NCBI RefSeq assembly: GCF_014851765.1
Contig: NZ_JACVAI010000003.1
Span: 434,001 to 498,000 of the forward strand
Length of the DNA stretch: 64,000 nucleotides
Direction: 5' to 3'
DNA from: Pseudomonas sp. PDM04
Lineage (GTDB): Bacteria > Pseudomonadota > Gammaproteobacteria > Pseudomonadales > Pseudomonadaceae
The translations under genes were made by a program, and so were the position numbers. Shown here piece by piece: positions 45,966 through 54,969 of the stretch. How positions within the stretch are numbered: the stretch's first letter is position 1; each line of letters starts with the position of its first letter. A model generated the notes under the pieces. It had not been told where the DNA came from and searched no databases. It saw only the letters and a program-made list of their open reading frames with translations.

Positions 45966-46010
45966 TCGCCAACAGGCTCGCTCCCACGATGGAATGCGTT
46001 TCCGGTGGGA
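45966..46010. repeat. degenerate REP pair
   Basis: TATCGCCAACAGGCTCGCTC and a partial GGTGGGAGCAA core directly before the IS110 remnant. Confidence 0.65.
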
Positions 46011-46035
46011 GCAACTGTTTTCCCCATGCCACCCG

Positions 46036-46140
46036 TCACCGCCATTCGGTTCCGTCCCGCAACATGGCATTCAGCCTGTTCAGTAAAACTCGCATGCAAG
46101 CGATGAGCGCGACTTTGCGGCCATTGCCCAGGCAAGCCAC
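46036..46140 (-). pseudogene. IS110-family transposase remnant (C-terminal end)
   Basis: The minus strand reads NGRKVALIACMRVLLNRLNA then MLRDGTEWR and a stop codon. This is the characteristic C-terminal end of IS110-type transposases (KVALxACMRxLLxxLNAML). Upstream in the same frame the sequence loses family resemblance and meets a stop, so only about 30-35 codons survive. It sits beside a degenerate REP; several Pseudomonas IS110 elements insert into REP sequences. Confidence 0.75.
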
Positions 46141-46407
46141 CCTCGGCAGCGGTGCAGGCACTCCTGGCGATGCTGGCTGATCATTAAGCCCCCACGTGCT
46201 GAATCGTTTTTGTCCTCAATACTGGCCGACTAGTGGCCTTGCAGGCCGTAAGCGGCTGGCTATGCTGATTCGTAACTAACTATGTCGGACGGATGTCCGG
46301 CTGCTGGCTCGAGAGTGCGCGAGACAAGGCACCGATAACGAGCGACCGGGAGCTTTGCGTGAAAGGGAATTGCTTGTGAATACATCAGGGTTGGCCCGGT
46401 CCCGGGC

Positions 46408-46431
46408 TATCAAGAGACGGATGTCTTGATA
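46408..46431. other. inverted repeat TATCAAGA / TCTTGATA
   Basis: A perfect 8-base inverted repeat with an 8-base spacer in the region between the IS110 relic and the PAS-MCP gene. It might be an operator or part of the non-coding end of the lost insertion element. Confidence 0.35.
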
Positions 46432-46593
46432 AGAGCGTTGCCACATGGACTCTCCGATTCAACATCATTGATCACCTGAACAGCCCCTCGTGTGGAGGGG
46501 CGCGTGTGCCTGTTCCTTGGAACGTTGTGGTGGATACGTTGAAAGACCGCAGAACTTTCATCAATCAAAGAACCGCGCTTAGGGTGATATGAC

Positions 46594-47913
46594 ATGTTTA
46601 ACCTTCATCACAAGGCTGACCTGCTGGAAATCGAACGCTTCAGCTGCGCGCTGAGCGAGGCCAACGCCAAACTGGCCGCGATCTGTCGTTCGATGGCGAT
46701 GATTGAATTCACGCCGGACGGTTTCGTCCTCGATGCCAACGAAAATTTCTGCGCGGCCATGGGCTACAGCGTCGAAGAAGTGCGAGGCAAGCATCACCGG
46801 ATTTTCTGTGAAGAGGCGTTTTACCGCAGTGAAGAGTACGCCCGCTTGTGGCGTGACCTGGCCCGTGGCGAACCGGTCAGCGGCACGTTTCCACGTCTGG
46901 ACAAAAACGGCAGGGAGGTGTGGCTCGAAGCCAGTTACATGCCGGTGTTCGGCCCTGACCGCCAGGTAAAGAGCGTGATCAAGGTGGCCAGCGACATCTC
47001 TGACAGGGTGCACGAGGAGCACGAAAATAAAAGCATGCTCGAGGCCATCGGCCGTTCCATGGCGGTGATCGAATTCACCCCCGAAGGTCGGGTGATCACC
47101 GCCAATGACAACTTCCTGCAGGCCACGCACTACTCGCTCAACGAAATCGTCGGTCAGCATCACAGCTTGTTTTGCCACCGTGCCGAAGCCGAATCCCCGG
47201 GCTACAGGGCGTTCTGGGCTTCGCTCAATCGCGGCGAATTTCATTCCCACCGCTTCGAGCGCAAGGATAAACACGGCCGTACCATTTTTCTTGAAGCGTC
47301 CTACAACCCGTTGTTCGACACCAAGGGGCGGCTGTACAAAGTGGTGAAGTTCGCCAGCGACATCACTCGGCAGATGACCACCCTGCAAACTGCCGCCGAA
47401 TCGGCCCACAGCACTTCGGTGCAGAACGACGCCTGCGCGCAGAAAGGCTCTCAGGTGGTGCAGCAGACGGTGCAGATCATCCAGGACATTTCCCGGGACT
47501 TGAACGAGGCCGCGCTGAGCATCGATGCGGTCAGCAAACAGTCCGACATCATCGGCACCATCGTCCAGACCATTCGTGGCATTGCCGACCAGACCAACCT
47601 GCTGGCGCTCAACGCCGCCATCGAAGCGGCACGCGCCGGGGAGCATGGACGAGGGTTCGCGGTGGTCGCCGATGAAGTGCGCAGCCTCGCGGCTCGCACG
47701 AGTCAGGCGACCGTGGAAATCGTTGATGTGGTGCGCCGCAACCACGACCTGTCGGTGAGTGCGGTGACCAGCATGCAATCGAGTTTGAGCCGAACCGGGC
47801 TGGGCGTAGAACTGGCGAACGAGGCGGGGGAGGTGATTCTGGAGATTCAGCAGGGCTCGCGGCATGTGGTGGACGCGATCAGCCAGTTCAATTCAACGCT
47901 GCAATTGAACTGA
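46594..47913 (+). CDS. soluble PAS-PAS-MCP protein (BdlA/Aer-like)
   Basis: 439 residues, no membrane segment. PAS 1 is at about 24-137 ([44 protein letters not shown]). PAS 2 is at about 146-260 ([43 protein letters not shown]). A short MCP signalling domain has the hairpin [20 protein letters not shown]. The two PAS domains look like a duplication. This layout and size match BdlA, which governs biofilm dispersal in P. aeruginosa, though cytoplasmic redox receptors look alike. The C-terminal bundle is shorter than in full chemoreceptors. Confidence 0.88.
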   Translation: MFNLHHKADLLEIERFSCALSEANAKLAAICRSMAMIEFTPDGFVLDANENFCAAMGYSVEEVRGKHHRIFCEEAFYRSEEYARLWRDLARGEPVSGTFPRLDKNGREVWLEASYMPVFGPDRQVKSVIKVASDISDRVHEEHENKSMLEAIGRSMAVIEFTPEGRVITANDNFLQATHYSLNEIVGQHHSLFCHRAEAESPGYRAFWASLNRGEFHSHRFERKDKHGRTIFLEASYNPLFDTKGRLYKVVKFASDITRQMTTLQTAAESAHSTSVQNDACAQKGSQVVQQTVQIIQDISRDLNEAALSIDAVSKQSDIIGTIVQTIRGIADQTNLLALNAAIEAARAGEHGRGFAVVADEVRSLAARTSQATVEIVDVVRRNHDLSVSAVTSMQSSLSRTGLGVELANEAGEVILEIQQGSRHVVDAISQFNSTLQLN

Positions 47914-47920
47914 CGGATAC

Positions 47921-48023
47921 CTGTGGGAGCGAGCCCGCTCGCGATGGCCGTCAACGATAACGCGGGCTGTCTGAATGCCCGGGTTGCCTGGGCGGCCATC
48001 GCGAGCAGGCGCGCTCCCGCAGG
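47921..48023. repeat. REP pair (REPIN)
   Basis: GTGGGAGCGAGCCCGCTCGC and CATCGCGAGCAGGCGCGCTC as inverted copies between convergent genes. Confidence 0.88.
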
Positions 48024-48030
48024 TGCAGGC

Positions 48031-48609
48031 TTACAGCGACGCCAGGAACTTGTCGACCACAGCGGCCTTTTCCGGATCGCCGCTCTGTTGGGCTTCTTCC
48101 GTCTTGGCAATGGCTGCCTTGTCTTGCATGCGCTTGGCAATTTCCTCACCGATGGCCTGTTGCTTCTCCGGCGGCATCTGGTCGACCTCTTCCTGGGTCA
48201 GGCCCATCTCTTCCAGAATCGCATCACGGATGCGCTGTTCCGGGCTCTTGGCCATCCAGTCCTTGAAGTCCTGGGTAGCGCTGCCGGACGTGCCGATGCG
48301 CTCCTTCGTGCCCTCGGGCAGTGGTGCATAGGTCGTTTGCAGTTCCACGCGGGTTTTGGCGAACGCTTCGTCGATGTTGTCGCTGATTTTGTTCGCGGCG
48401 TTGACCTGCTCGGTGCTCTGTTTGGAGACAGCGGCCTGAACGTTGCCCGCCTCCTTGCTGTTCTGCAGCTGGATGTTGTTCTGCACGTTCTGCATCAAGG
48501 CAGCTTGCAGGCCGCCCTGAAGGCCCGCGGCGGCTTCCGCGTTGGGCTCTTCGCCGGGTTTCTTCAGGACGAGCGGCGTCACTAGATTGGGTTTTGCACT
48601 GACCAACAT
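48031..48609 (-). CDS. uncharacterised helical, Gln/Glu/Ala-rich protein
   Basis: 192 residues, no signal peptide or membrane helix. The N-terminus is MLVSAKPNLVTPLVLKKPGE, then QGGLQAALMQNVQNNIQLQN, and a charged C-terminal half (RIRDAILEEMGLTQEEVDQM, PPEKQQAIGEEIAKRM). Predicted mostly alpha-helical. I do not recognise the family. The ATG at 48609 is chosen for a nearby AAGG; the frame extends 15 codons upstream. An AT-rich promoter region lies at 48655-48710. Confidence 0.65.
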   Translation of the reverse strand: MLVSAKPNLVTPLVLKKPGEEPNAEAAAGLQGGLQAALMQNVQNNIQLQNSKEAGNVQAAVSKQSTEQVNAANKISDNIDEAFAKTRVELQTTYAPLPEGTKERIGTSGSATQDFKDWMAKSPEQRIRDAILEEMGLTQEEVDQMPPEKQQAIGEEIAKRMQDKAAIAKTEEAQQSGDPEKAAVVDKFLASL

Positions 48610-48769
48610 GATGAGTAGACCTTGTAGGTGGTTGCGGTACAGTGCCGAGAGCAATTAGTGTGCCTAAGGTATAAAAGTCATTAATTACAATAACTTACAC
48701 TGTATCGTCGGCTAAACAATCCAAGGTCGAGCGGTCAGCTTTTGCCGCCGGGCGGCAGCGGCCGTCCGA

Positions 48770-49402
48770 TCAGGGCAGGCCGTTGCAGACGTGTTTGAGG
48801 AAGCCGGGGCGTTGCGCCAGCCTCTGGAAATATTCATCGATGGCGGAGAAGTCGGGCCGTTCCATCGGTGTCATCAGCCAGCGGTTGATCGACAGCCCGA
48901 TGACAATGTCCGCCAGGGTGAAGCGAGGGCCGGCGACATAGGCCCGGGTCGTGGCGAGCTGGTGTTCGAGGATGGCCATTTTCTGGTTCCAGTCGCGCAG
49001 GCCGTGGGCAATGCGCTGCGGCTCCTGGAATTCCGGGTCCTTGCGCACCAGGGCGGTGAACGCATAGCGCCAGGACGCGTTGAGATCGGTGGCCTGCCAG
49101 TCCATCCATTGCTCGACCCGTGCCCGAGCCGCCGGTTCGTGGGGCAGCAGGTCGGTGTTTTGCTGTCTGCCGGCCAGGTAGCGGCAGATGGTGTTGGACT
49201 CCCACAGCACGCCGGCCTCGTCGATGATCACCGGCACCTGGGCGTTGGGGTTCAGGCGCAGGAATTCCGGGCTGTGGGTCGAGGAAAAACCGCTGCCCCA
49301 GTCTTCGCGCGTGTAGTCGATGTTCAGTTCGTCACAGGTCCACAGGACCTTCCTGACGTTGATGGACGACGCTTTGCCAAGAATTTTCAGGACCTGTTCC
49401 AT
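48770..49402 (-). CDS. glutathione S-transferase
   Basis: 210 residues. The thioredoxin-like N-terminal half is MEQVLKILGKASSINVRKVL, with NPNAQVPVIIDEAGVLWESN, the cis-Pro and glutathione-binding ES pair. The helical C-terminal half has RFTLADIVIGLSINRW, the N-capping box. It conjugates or otherwise uses glutathione; the substrate is unknown. It stands alone. Confidence 0.92.
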   Translation of the reverse strand: MEQVLKILGKASSINVRKVLWTCDELNIDYTREDWGSGFSSTHSPEFLRLNPNAQVPVIIDEAGVLWESNTICRYLAGRQQNTDLLPHEPAARARVEQWMDWQATDLNASWRYAFTALVRKDPEFQEPQRIAHGLRDWNQKMAILEHQLATTRAYVAGPRFTLADIVIGLSINRWLMTPMERPDFSAIDEYFQRLAQRPGFLKHVCNGLP

Positions 49403-49492
49403 TGAGCCACTCCTTCAGCGATTCGATGCTTCAGGACGCCGAGGCACCCCTTCAAGGTTAGTTGAAAAGCGTCGCCTGAACGTCTGCCAGGG

Positions 49493-50524
49493 TCAGGTGC
49501 TTTCGCGCACCTTCAATTCGAAGCCCATGTCCTGCACCGGCCTGGCCACGGTGTTACCCGCCATCAGGGTCAGCATCTGCTCCGCAGCGCGCCGGCCAAT
49601 GGCCTCGCGCGGGGTGTTGATGCTGCTCAGGCGCGGCACCATGTGCGCCGACATCGGCAGGTCGTTGAAGCCGAGGATCGCCACCTGCTCGGGGATCTTG
49701 ATGCCGCAGCGCATCGCTTCCAGCAGCGCGCCCTGCGCCAGGTCGTCGTTGCCGAAGAAGATCGCATCGACATCCGGGTGACTGGCGATCAATTGCAGGA
49801 ACAGCTCGCCGCCCAGGCCAACGGAGGAGGGGCGCGGGGTCAGCACTTCCAGGTCCGGGTCATAGCGACCGGCACTCTGCAATGCTTTGCGAAACCCTTC
49901 GCCACGCAACAGGGTGCGTTGATCCAGTTGCGCGCCGATGTAGGCCAGGCGCTTGCGCCCGCGTGACAGCAGGTGCTGCGCCGCCGTTTCGCCGGCCGCC
50001 AGTTGCGAGAAACCGACGCAGTTGAGCCCGGCCGCGCTGTCCAGCTCCATCATGTAGACGCAGGGAATATTGCTCGCTTCGATCATCCGTCGCGAGCTTT
50101 CGGTGCGGTCGAACCCGGTCAGCAGCAGGCCGCGAGGCTGATAGGCCATGTAGTTGCGCAGCAGGTTTTCTTCTTCATCGCGCGAGTAATGGAAGTTGCC
50201 GATCAGCACTTCGAAGCCCTTGGGGCGTAAAACCTGATGAATGGCTTCCAGTGTGTCGATGAACAGCAGGTTGGACAGCGACGGCACCAGGACCACGACC
50301 GAATGGCTCTGGGCCGAGGCCAGGGCGCGGGCGGCGGGGTTGACCACGTAGTTGAGTTCGAGCGCGGCTCGCTGCACCTTTTCCACCAGTTCGGTGGCCA
50401 CCGTGCTGACCCCGCGCAAGGCGCGGGAGGCGGTAATCGGGCTGACGCCGGCCAGGCGGGCGACTTCATTGAGGGTCGGACGGCCAGTGGTTCGGGTATT
50501 TTTATCGTTTTTAGGGGCGGTCAT
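49493..50524 (-). CDS. gntR: LacI-family gluconate repressor GntR
   Basis: 343 residues. The HTH is PTLNEVARLAGVSPITASRA at about 16-35, followed by a periplasmic-binding-like effector domain. It is divergent from the gluconate kinase gene and matches Pseudomonas GntR, which is released from DNA by gluconate or 6-phosphogluconate. The ATG at 50524 is preferred to a TTG at 50539. Operators lie on both sides of its promoter and before gntT. Confidence 0.92.
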   Translation of the reverse strand: MTAPKNDKNTRTTGRPTLNEVARLAGVSPITASRALRGVSTVATELVEKVQRAALELNYVVNPAARALASAQSHSVVVLVPSLSNLLFIDTLEAIHQVLRPKGFEVLIGNFHYSRDEEENLLRNYMAYQPRGLLLTGFDRTESSRRMIEASNIPCVYMMELDSAAGLNCVGFSQLAAGETAAQHLLSRGRKRLAYIGAQLDQRTLLRGEGFRKALQSAGRYDPDLEVLTPRPSSVGLGGELFLQLIASHPDVDAIFFGNDDLAQGALLEAMRCGIKIPEQVAILGFNDLPMSAHMVPRLSSINTPREAIGRRAAEQMLTLMAGNTVARPVQDMGFELKVREST

Positions 50525-50553
50525 CGGGCGGCTTGCCAAACAAAATTCAAGGC

Positions 50554-50570
50554 ACTAAGGTAGCGCTGTC
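50554..50570. promoter_or_regulatory. GntR operator (gntR side)
   Basis: ACTAAGGTAGCGCTGTC fits the pseudomonad GntR operator pattern AC-N-AAG-N-TAGCGCT. It lies 30 bases upstream of gntR and implies autoregulation. Confidence 0.75.
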
Positions 50571-50704
50571 CCGAAGCAGCTGCAAATGCGTAAGCGAGTT
50601 TGACCTGAACCTCGCTTTTCGGCGTTGGGACCGAATTAGCTGCAACCCACAAAAATGACAAGAAGGCGTCGGCAACTTCTGCTTTTGCTGCAGTGTCATA
50701 ACTG

Positions 50705-50721
50705 ACAAAGGTAGCGCTGTC
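50705..50721. promoter_or_regulatory. GntR operator (gnuK side)
   Basis: ACAAAGGTAGCGCTGTC, the same pattern, 19 bases before the gnuK start. It would cover the gnuK promoter or leader. Confidence 0.75.
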
Positions 50722-50739
50722 TGCGCGCTGAGGTGTTAC

Positions 50740-51273
50740 ATGAATCATCCCATCACCGCCCTGGTCATCATGGGCGTTGCCGGTTGCGGCAAGACCTGCG
50801 TCAGTGAAGCTCTCTGCGAGCTCAGCGGCGCCACTGCCATTGAAGGCGATACTTTCCACCCTGCCGCCAACATCGAAAAGATGAGCGCAGGCATCCCCCT
50901 GAACGACGACGACCGTGCCGGTTGGCTCGATACGCTGTGCGCCGAATTGCGCCGCGTCGATGCCTCGGGCCAGCGCCCGGTGCTGACCTGCTCGGCGCTC
51001 AAGCACATTTATCGCGAGCGCCTGCGCAGCGCCTTGCCGGGCCTGGGTTTCGTGTTCCTCGAGCTGACGCCCGAAGTCGCCGCCGACCGCGTTTCCCATC
51101 GCCCGGGCCATTTCATGCCATCGACCCTGATCGACAGCCAGTTCGCCACCCTCGAATCCCCTGTGGGCGAGCCGCTGACCCTGGCGCTCGACGCTTCGAA
51201 TCACAGCGTCGCGCAGTTGGCCCAACAGGCCCACGCCTGGTGGCTGGCGCACGGCCTGAAACGCGCCGGTTGA
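50740..51273 (+). CDS. gnuK: gluconokinase
   Basis: 177 residues, P-loop kinase of the GntK family: Walker A MGVAGCGKTCVSEAL at about 10-24, IEGDTFHPAANIEKMSAGIP, LTCSALKHIYRERLR and SHRPGHFMPSTLIDSQFATL. It makes 6-phosphogluconate from gluconate, feeding the Edd step at 13.7 kb. It is followed by gntT after 81 bases. Confidence 0.95.
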   Translation: MNHPITALVIMGVAGCGKTCVSEALCELSGATAIEGDTFHPAANIEKMSAGIPLNDDDRAGWLDTLCAELRRVDASGQRPVLTCSALKHIYRERLRSALPGLGFVFLELTPEVAADRVSHRPGHFMPSTLIDSQFATLESPVGEPLTLALDASNHSVAQLAQQAHAWWLAHGLKRAG

Positions 51274-51286
51274 TTTTGCTCGAAAA

Positions 51287-51298
51287 GACAGCGCTGTC
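51287..51298. promoter_or_regulatory. GntR operator (gntT side)
   Basis: GACAGCGCTGTC is a perfect 12-base palindrome sharing AGCGCTGTC with the two other sites. It lies in the gnuK-gntT gap. Confidence 0.6.
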
Positions 51299-51324
51299 CT
51301 CATGGCGCTCGAATAACCCGCTTT

Positions 51325-51338
51325 AATAACAACAACAA
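51325..51338 (+). promoter_or_regulatory. A-rich Crc/Hfq-type motif before gntT
   Basis: AATAACAACAACAA is a repeated AAN target for Hfq/Crc, three bases ahead of the AGGAG ribosome site of gntT. Confidence 0.6.
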
Positions 51339-51354
51339 CCAGGAGACACCCCTA

Positions 51355-52707
51355 ATGTTTGGCATGTCCCACGAGACGTTCCTGCTGCTCGATGCAGTGG
51401 TCACGGTGATCGGGCTTATCGTCCTGATCACCAAGTTCAAGTTCCACCCGTTCATTGCCCTGATCCTTGCCGCCGCCTTTCTCGGGCTGACCTCCGGCAT
51501 GCCGATCGGCACCATCATCAAGGCGTTCCAGGACGGCTTCGGCGGGGTGCTCGGTTTCGTCGGCATCATCCTCGCGCTGGGCACCATGCTCGGCAAAATG
51601 ATGGCCGAGTCGGGCGGGGCGGATCAGATTGCCCAGACGCTGATCCGGGCGTTCGGCAAGGACAAGGTGCAGTGGGCGATGATGTTCGCCGCGTTCCTGG
51701 TGGGCATCCCGCTGTTCTTCGAAATCGGTTTCGTGCTGTTGATCCCGCTGGTGTTCATCGTGGCCCGGCGCACGGGCGTGTCGATCATCAAGATCGGGAT
51801 CCCGCTGCTGGCCGGCCTGTCCGCCGTGCACGGCCTGGTGCCACCGCACCCGGGCCCGTTGCTGGCCATCGGCGTGTTCGGTGCCGACATCGGCAAGACC
51901 ATCCTGTACGGCCTGATCGTCGCACTGCCGACGGCCATCATTGCCGGCCCGATTTTCGGTACGTTCATTGCCAAGCACATCCCCGGTCATCCGAACCAGG
52001 AGCTGGTGGATCAACTGGCGCGTGAGTCGGATTCGGCCGATCTGCCGAGCTTTGGCATCACCCTGGTCACCGTGCTGTCGCCAGTGTTCCTGATGCTGCT
52101 CAAGACCTTCGCCGATGTGGTGCTGCCGGATGGCAACTTTTTCCGCACCTTCATGGACCTGATCGGTCACCCGATCTCGGCCCTGCTGCTGGCGTTGCTG
52201 CTGTCGCTGTACACCTTCGGCTACAAGCAGGGCATCGGCTCGCAGCAGATGCTCAAGTGGCTGGACGCGAGCCTGGCCCCGACCGCCGCGATCATCCTGA
52301 TCATCGGTGCCGGTGGCGGCTTCAAGCAGATGCTGGTGACCAGCGGCGTGGGTGACGTGATCGGCCACATGGCGGTGGCGGCGCAGATTTCGCCGATCCT
52401 GCTGGCGTGGCTGGTGGCAGCGGTGATCCGCATCGCGACCGGTTCGGCGACCGTGGCAACCATTACCGGCGCGGGCATCGTGGTGCCGGTGGTGGGGATG
52501 ATTCCAGGGGTCAACCGTGAACTGCTGGTGCTGGCCACCGGTGCCGGTTCGTTGATCCTGTCCCACGTGAATGACGCGGGCTTCTGGCTGGTCAAGCAGT
52601 ACTTCAACATGACCGTGGCGGAAACCTTCAAGACCTGGACCGCGATGGAAACCATCCTGTCGGTGGTCGGTCTGGGCTTTATCCTGTTGTTGTCGCTGTT
52701 CGTCTAA
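51355..52707 (+). CDS. gntT: gluconate:H+ symporter (GntP family)
   Basis: 450 residues with about 12-14 membrane helices. Family blocks are GLTSGMPIGTIIKAFQDGFG, PPHPGPLLAIGVFGADIGKT, and near the C-terminus HVNDAGFWLVKQYFNMT. It imports gluconate for GnuK. Strong AGGAG 10 bases before the ATG. Confidence 0.95.
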   Translation: MFGMSHETFLLLDAVVTVIGLIVLITKFKFHPFIALILAAAFLGLTSGMPIGTIIKAFQDGFGGVLGFVGIILALGTMLGKMMAESGGADQIAQTLIRAFGKDKVQWAMMFAAFLVGIPLFFEIGFVLLIPLVFIVARRTGVSIIKIGIPLLAGLSAVHGLVPPHPGPLLAIGVFGADIGKTILYGLIVALPTAIIAGPIFGTFIAKHIPGHPNQELVDQLARESDSADLPSFGITLVTVLSPVFLMLLKTFADVVLPDGNFFRTFMDLIGHPISALLLALLLSLYTFGYKQGIGSQQMLKWLDASLAPTAAIILIIGAGGGFKQMLVTSGVGDVIGHMAVAAQISPILLAWLVAAVIRIATGSATVATITGAGIVVPVVGMIPGVNRELLVLATGAGSLILSHVNDAGFWLVKQYFNMTVAETFKTWTAMETILSVVGLGFILLLSLFV

Positions 52708-52724
52708 GCCCGCTCGGCAGGCAC

Positions 52725-52752
52725 AAAAAAACCGCAGCGATGCGGTTTTTTT
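52725..52752 (+). terminator. rho-independent terminator after gntT
   Basis: Stem AAAAAAACCGCA / TGCGGTTTTTTT with loop GCGA, usable in both directions. Confidence 0.92.
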
Positions 52753-52782
52753 GTGGGTGATCGATCAGGCTGAATACCGTCC

Positions 52783-52876
52783 TTGTGGGAGCGGGCTTGC
52801 TCGCGAAAGCGGTGTGTCAAACAACATCTTCGTTGACAGACTGTCCCTCTTCGCGAGCAAGCCCGCTCCCACAGGG
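52783..52876. repeat. REP pair (REPIN)
   Basis: GTGGGAGCGGGCTTGCTCGC and CGCGAGCAAGCCCGCTCCCA as inverted copies, of a sub-type differing from most others here (GCGGGCTTGCTCGCGAA). Confidence 0.88.
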
Positions 52877-52886
52877 GCAGGAGGCG

Positions 52887-54101
52887 TCAGTTGGTTTTGT
52901 GCACCAACCCATCCGCCCTAAACATCCCGCGAATCCCGCGCACGGCCTGGCGAATCCGGTCCTGGTTTTCGATCAGGGCGAAGCGCACGTGGTCGTCGCC
53001 GTACTCGCCGAAACCCACGCCCGGCGAGACGCAGACCTTGGCCTCGGCCAGCAGTTTCTTGGCGAACTCCAGCGAGCCCAGGTGGGCGTAAGCCTCGGGA
53101 ATCTTGGCCCAGACGTACATCGAGGCTTTCGGGTTCTCGACCATCCAGCCCAGTTCATGCAGGCCCTTGACCAGCACATTGCGACGCTGCCGGTATTGCT
53201 CGGCGATGTCGCGCACGCATTGCTGATCGCCTTCCAGCGCGGCAATCGCGGCGACTTGCAGCGGGGTGAAGGTGCCGTAGTCGTGGTAGCTCTTGATCCG
53301 CGCCAGGGCGTTGACCAGCTCCGGGTTGCCGACCATGAAACCGATCCGCCAGCCCGCCATGTTGTAGCTCTTGGACAGGGTGAAAAACTCCACCGCGATG
53401 TCCTTGGCGCCTGGCACCTGCATGATCGACGGGGCTTTCCAGCCGTCGTAGACGATGTCGGCATACGCCAGGTCATGCACCACCAGCACGTCGTACTGCT
53501 TGGCCAGCGCGATCACACGTTCGAAGAAGTCCAGCTCCACGCACTGCGCGGTGGGGTTGGACGGAAAGCCGAGGATCATCATCTTCGGCTTCGGGATCGA
53601 GCCGCGGATCGCCCGTTCCAGTTCGGCGAAGAAGTCCACGCCCGGCACCAGCGGGACCGAACGCACCTGGGCACCGGCAATCACGGCGCCGTAGATATGG
53701 ATCGGGTAGCTCGGGTTGGGCACCAGCACCGTGTCGCCCTGGTCGAGGGTGGCCAGCATCAGGTGGGCCAGGCCTTCCTTGGAACCGATGGTGACAATGG
53801 CTTCGCTTTCCGGGTCGATCTCGACCTCGTAGCGTTCCTTGTACCAGTTGGAAATCGCCCGGCGCAGGCGCGGGATGCCCTTGGACGTGGAGTAACCGTG
53901 GGTGTCTTCACGTTGGGCGACCTGGACGAGTTTCTCGACAATGTGCGGCGGCGTGGCGCCGTCGGGGTTGCCCATGCTCAAGTCGATGATGTCTTCGCCA
54001 CGGCGGCGGGCGGCCATCTTCAGCTCGGCGGTGATGTTGAAAACGTAGGGGGGGAGTCGATCTATGCGCGCAAAGCGGCGCGGCGAACCTTGTTCGGCCA
54101 T
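52887..54101 (-). CDS. alaC: alanine aminotransferase AlaC-like
   Basis: 404 residues, class I/II aminotransferase. [20 protein letters not shown] starts the family, and [19 protein letters not shown], then [14 protein letters not shown] and [16 protein letters not shown] (Schiff-base K244) mark the PLP site. It moves the amino group between glutamate/pyruvate and alanine/2-oxoglutarate. The ATG at 54101 has GAGG 8 bases upstream. The open frame continues far upstream as antisense of the LysE gene and must be ignored. Confidence 0.9.
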   Translation of the reverse strand: MAEQGSPRRFARIDRLPPYVFNITAELKMAARRRGEDIIDLSMGNPDGATPPHIVEKLVQVAQREDTHGYSTSKGIPRLRRAISNWYKERYEVEIDPESEAIVTIGSKEGLAHLMLATLDQGDTVLVPNPSYPIHIYGAVIAGAQVRSVPLVPGVDFFAELERAIRGSIPKPKMMILGFPSNPTAQCVELDFFERVIALAKQYDVLVVHDLAYADIVYDGWKAPSIMQVPGAKDIAVEFFTLSKSYNMAGWRIGFMVGNPELVNALARIKSYHDYGTFTPLQVAAIAALEGDQQCVRDIAEQYRQRRNVLVKGLHELGWMVENPKASMYVWAKIPEAYAHLGSLEFAKKLLAEAKVCVSPGVGFGEYGDDHVRFALIENQDRIRQAVRGIRGMFRADGLVHKTN

Positions 54102-54239
54102 TGTTGCCTCGATAACGTAAGCGCCCGGAACCGTCCGAGCGACGCTGGTCACTGCGGTGACCTGTGGCGCAATGTACGGAAAGCTGTGACAGACTGTCCA
54201 GCTTGAATGTAAACATTTTTTTCCGAAGGAAATCGTTCG

Positions 54240-54902
54240 ATGGAATTTAGCAGCGGCTTCCTGCTGAGCCTTTCTCTGTGTCTGGATATTGGTGTGGCCA
54301 ACATCGCGATGATCACCCTGGCCATGCAGCGCGGCTATTTTCAAGGCTTTGCCCTGGGGTTGGGGACCTGTGTCGGCGACCTGATCTACGCGGTGCTGGC
54401 CCTGGCCGGCATGACCGTTCTGCTGCAATACGAAACCGTGCGCTGGGTCCTGTGGATCGGCGGCTCGGCGCTGCTGATCTATTTCGCGGCAAAGATGATC
54501 TATTCGGCGATTCACCACGAGGCGTTGCTGGCCGAAACCGCCGAGGTGGGCCACAACTCCCACCGCAAGGAATTCTTTCGCGGGATCTTCCTCGCCGTGT
54601 CGTCGCCCAGCGCCATCCTCTGGTTCGCGGCGGTGGGCGGCACCCTGATCGCCCGTTCCGGCGGGGGCGGCCCGCTCAGTTCTGCGTTGTTCCTGGGCGG
54701 TTTTCTCTGCGCCGGGCTGTTGTGGTCGGCGGGCCTGTGTTTCGCCGCGAGCCATGGCGGTAAGTTGCTGGGCGACAAGCTGTTGCGCTATTCCTACCTG
54801 GCATCGGCGGCGATCTTCTGCTATTTCGCGGTGTACGTGATCCTTTCCGGGTATAACGAGTTTGTCGGAGGCGGTGCCGCAGAGGCGTTGCACAGCCTGT
54901 AA
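54240..54902 (+). CDS. LysE/RhtB-family exporter
   Basis: 220 residues, six membrane helices. The sequence begins [20 protein letters not shown], then [20 protein letters not shown], and [20 protein letters not shown] holds the family loop. It exports amino acids or related compounds; the substrate is unknown. It is divergent from alaC (138-base gap). Confidence 0.88.
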   Translation: MEFSSGFLLSLSLCLDIGVANIAMITLAMQRGYFQGFALGLGTCVGDLIYAVLALAGMTVLLQYETVRWVLWIGGSALLIYFAAKMIYSAIHHEALLAETAEVGHNSHRKEFFRGIFLAVSSPSAILWFAAVGGTLIARSGGGGPLSSALFLGGFLCAGLLWSAGLCFAASHGGKLLGDKLLRYSYLASAAIFCYFAVYVILSGYNEFVGGGAAEALHSL

Positions 54903-54969
54903 TTGGGCGAATCGGGAATGACCTCTATACTCCCAGCCGAACCCACTTTTCTGATTCAGGAGTCGTGTC

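Larger units (their letters stand above)
45950..46593. other. 644-base intergenic region with REP and IS110 relics
   Basis: From left to right: degenerate REP halves (45966-46010), a C-terminal IS110 transposase remnant on the minus strand (46036-46140), then about 450 bases without credible genes. Within these lie the inverted repeats TATCAAGA / TCTTGATA (46408-46431) and GCCCCTC / GAGGGGC (46483-46501). The right end carries the promoter of the PAS-MCP gene. The non-coding part next to the remnant could derive from the insertion element. Confidence 0.55.

Noticed and set aside
45989..46180. A 63-codon plus-strand frame in the gap before the PAS-MCP gene
   Set aside because: The opposite strand encodes the IS110 C-terminus; the plus-strand translation has no ribosome site or family.
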